DNA of 15,880 bases from Chloroflexota bacterium. Lineage in GTDB: Bacteria; Chloroflexota; Dehalococcoidia; JACPPY01. Under the pieces are notes generated by a model. That model was not told where the DNA came from. It saw only the letters and a list, made by a program, of their open reading frames with translations, and did no database searches. Shown piece by piece: positions 14,514 to 15,880 of this stretch. A program made the position numbers and the translations under genes. The stretch's first letter is position 1, and every line of letters starts with the position of its first letter. The stretch is taken from contig JACPRR010000281.1 in the NCBI GenBank assembly GCA_016189825.1, positions 1 to 15,880 of the forward strand. Direction: 5' to 3'.

Positions 14514-14602
14514 CACCATGTTCCCCGGGCATTCACCGGTCGTATGAAACCCGGAATCCCACAACGGCTCTCCCTGCAAACAGAGAGAGCGCGGAGGGCT
14601 TC

Positions 14603-15745
14603 ATGGCTCAGTCAGTGGACAAAGCACTTACCCTGGTGGCCGTTGGCGATGTAAGTCCCAACAGGGATGACCCGCCATCGCTCTTCCGCTATTGCGGCGA
14701 CGTTTTCCGCACCGCCGACGTGGTATTCGGGCAAATGGAAGCCCCGTTGTCTGACAGTGGGACCCCCACATTCGTCTCATCAATGCCGCGAAGGTTGGCC
14801 AAAAAGAATATCTCGGCGCTGAACGAGCAAGGCGCCGGTTTCGACGTCATGTCCCACGCCTGCAATCACGCCATGGATTACGGACTCGACGCCTTCACCG
14901 ACACGCTGGAAATCCTCGAAAAGAACAATATAGCCCTGGTGGGCGCGGGAATGAACATCGAAGAGGCGAGAAGGCCCGCGATCCTCGTTAGAAACAGAGT
15001 CAGGTTTGGTTTCCTCGCCTATCTTTCCATTGTCTACCCCGGCGTCATCGCCCAGGAGTATCTCCCGGGATGCGCCCCGCTCAGGGCATCCCATTCCGTG
15101 CAGCAGATCCATCAATCGCCGGGCACTCCGCCCCTGGTGATCACGAAGCTGTTCCCAGAGGACAGCAAGGCGATGGAGCAGGATATCGCCAGGCTGAGGC
15201 CACAGGTAGATGTGCTGGTGGTTTCGATGCACTGCGGCGTCGTCCACCTGCGCGCATTGGTGGCTATGTACCAGAAGGAGGCCGCCCATGCGGCCATTGA
15301 CGCCGGGGCCGACCTTGTGCTCCAGCATCATGCCCACATTCTCAAGGGCATCGAGATGTACAAGGGCAGGGCTGTCTTCTACGGTCTGGGCAACTTCGGC
15401 GTGGAGCACACCCTTGGCTTTCCAGGCCAGATACGAGGTTCCTATGCCGCCCAGTCCGAGGAATTCCGCAAGGCGATCGGGCTGAGAAGCGAGCCAGGGT
15501 ACGAGAAGCACAAGTTCCACCACGACGCCTTGAAGACCCTTGTCGCCAAGGCATACGTGCATGGCGGACATATCAGCAAGGTAACATATGTGCCCGCCTA
15601 TGTGACGCCGAATCTGGAGCCGGAGGTCCTGGCCAGGAAAGACCCCAGGACCCAGGAAGTCTTTGATTATGTCAAGGACATATCACAGGAAGAGGACTTG
15701 AATGCCCAATTCTCCTGGGAGGGTGATGAAGTACTGGTCAGCTAG
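14603..15745 (+). CDS. CapA-family (PGA_cap) metallophosphatase-fold protein
   Basis: This 380-residue protein has the calcineurin-like fold of the poly-gamma-glutamate synthesis protein CapA family. Motifs in order are VAVGDVSPN with D16, FGQMEAPLSDSG (43-53, family N-x-E-x-P-L), MSHACNHAMDYG (83-94) with N88-H89, VVSMHCG (206-212) with H210, and LVLQHHAHILKGIEMYKGRAVFYGLGNF (238-265) with H242, H243 and H245. The metal-binding set is thus mostly intact, but the usual GD-(I/V)-(M/L)-x-(G/S)R strand ends with N20-R21. No signal peptide or membrane anchor is visible, so it is probably cytoplasmic, unlike classical CapA. ATG at 14603 has GGAGGG 5 bases upstream. No capsule genes are nearby. An enoyl-CoA hydratase gene follows, so a role in small-molecule phosphoester metabolism is as likely as polymer synthesis. 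Confidence 0.85.
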   Translation: MAQSVDKALTLVAVGDVSPNRDDPPSLFRYCGDVFRTADVVFGQMEAPLSDSGTPTFVSSMPRRLAKKNISALNEQGAGFDVMSHACNHAMDYGLDAFTDTLEILEKNNIALVGAGMNIEEARRPAILVRNRVRFGFLAYLSIVYPGVIAQEYLPGCAPLRASHSVQQIHQSPGTPPLVITKLFPEDSKAMEQDIARLRPQVDVLVVSMHCGVVHLRALVAMYQKEAAHAAIDAGADLVLQHHAHILKGIEMYKGRAVFYGLGNFGVEHTLGFPGQIRGSYAAQSEEFRKAIGLRSEPGYEKHKFHHDALKTLVAKAYVHGGHISKVTYVPAYVTPNLEPEVLARKDPRTQEVFDYVKDISQEEDLNAQFSWEGDEVLVS

Positions 15746-15810
15746 ACCGAGGAGCCGGTTGTCCTGCCAGTAGTAGACTGCGATCGATCGAAAGAATTGG
15801 AGGTACACTG

Positions 15811-15880
15811 ATGGAGTACAAAGACCTTCTTTGCGAGAAGAAAAACCGTGTTTTCACGATTACCCTGAACCGTCCCGAAA
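15811..15880 (+). CDS. Enoyl-CoA hydratase/isomerase family protein (5' end only)
   Basis: Only 23 codons are inside the window. They encode MEYKDLLCEKKNRVFTITLNRPE, cut here by the edge. The VFTITLNRPE pattern is the first strand of the crotonase fold (typically V-x-x-I-x-L-N-R-P), which handles acyl-CoA substrates. ATG at 15811 has GGAGG 7 bases upstream. It follows the CapA-like gene by 65 bases on the same strand. The subclass cannot be judged from this fragment. Confidence 0.75.
   Translation, partial: MEYKDLLCEKKNRVFTITLNRPE

Noticed and set aside
14780..15571. Minus-strand 263-codon frame opposite the CapA-like gene
   Set aside because: It is a shadow of a gene with clear metallophosphatase motifs, a good ribosome site and correct length.

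Overview
The window comes from a GC-rich (roughly 60 %) bacterial chromosome. The best guess is an anaerobic or microaerophilic member of the Chloroflexota from a metagenome, for example a Dehalococcoidia or SAR202-like lineage. This rests on a split menaquinol-type cytochrome b with a GltD-like partner, corrinoid methyltransferase genes, a UGSC-type selenoprotein and CGTCATTCCGG / CCTGAGCCTGTCGAAGG dispersed repeats. No rRNA marker is present, so the taxonomy is inference.

Layout. Positions 1-4904 (minus strand) hold an electron-transfer locus. A receiver-like membrane protein (4904-4221) and a cyclic-nucleotide-binding-fold protein (4196-3684) are followed by a two-hairpin palindromic repeat. 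Next come three translationally coupled genes: a GltD-like FAD/NAD(P) oxidoreductase with extra ferredoxin clusters (3489-1534), a b6-type cytochrome b (1537-770) and its C-terminal subunit (773-27). A Shine-Dalgarno sequence at the left edge shows that the cluster continues outside. Positions 4905-5389 are non-coding and carry a second, composite copy of the repeat.

Positions 12293-5390 (minus strand) form a probable six-gene operon: zinc alcohol dehydrogenase, a selenoprotein, a corrinoid (B12) protein, a URO-D-fold methyltransferase, an isocitrate/isopropylmalate-dehydrogenase homologue with substituted catalytic residues, and a frameshifted metal-dependent amidohydrolase. The selenoprotein gene has an in-frame UGA inside a U-G-A-C redox motif. 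A hairpin directly after the UGA has an apical GGUC loop, as in the E. coli fdhF SECIS. A standard gene caller would break this gene in two. It joins a UGSC-like domain to a conserved domain of about 370 residues that I cannot name.

A 383-bp divergent intergenic region carries a near-consensus sigma-70 promoter (TTGACA-N17-TATACT). It reads into a family 5 ABC solute-binding lipoprotein (12677-14461, plus strand). A long hairpin, a CapA-like metallophosphatase-fold protein and the start of an enoyl-CoA hydratase/isomerase follow. The working hypothesis is that the operon demethylates and oxidises an unknown methylated substrate, perhaps imported by the divergent transporter. The methyl group would pass through the corrinoid protein, and the selenoprotein would do redox chemistry. 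The substrate cannot be read from the sequence.
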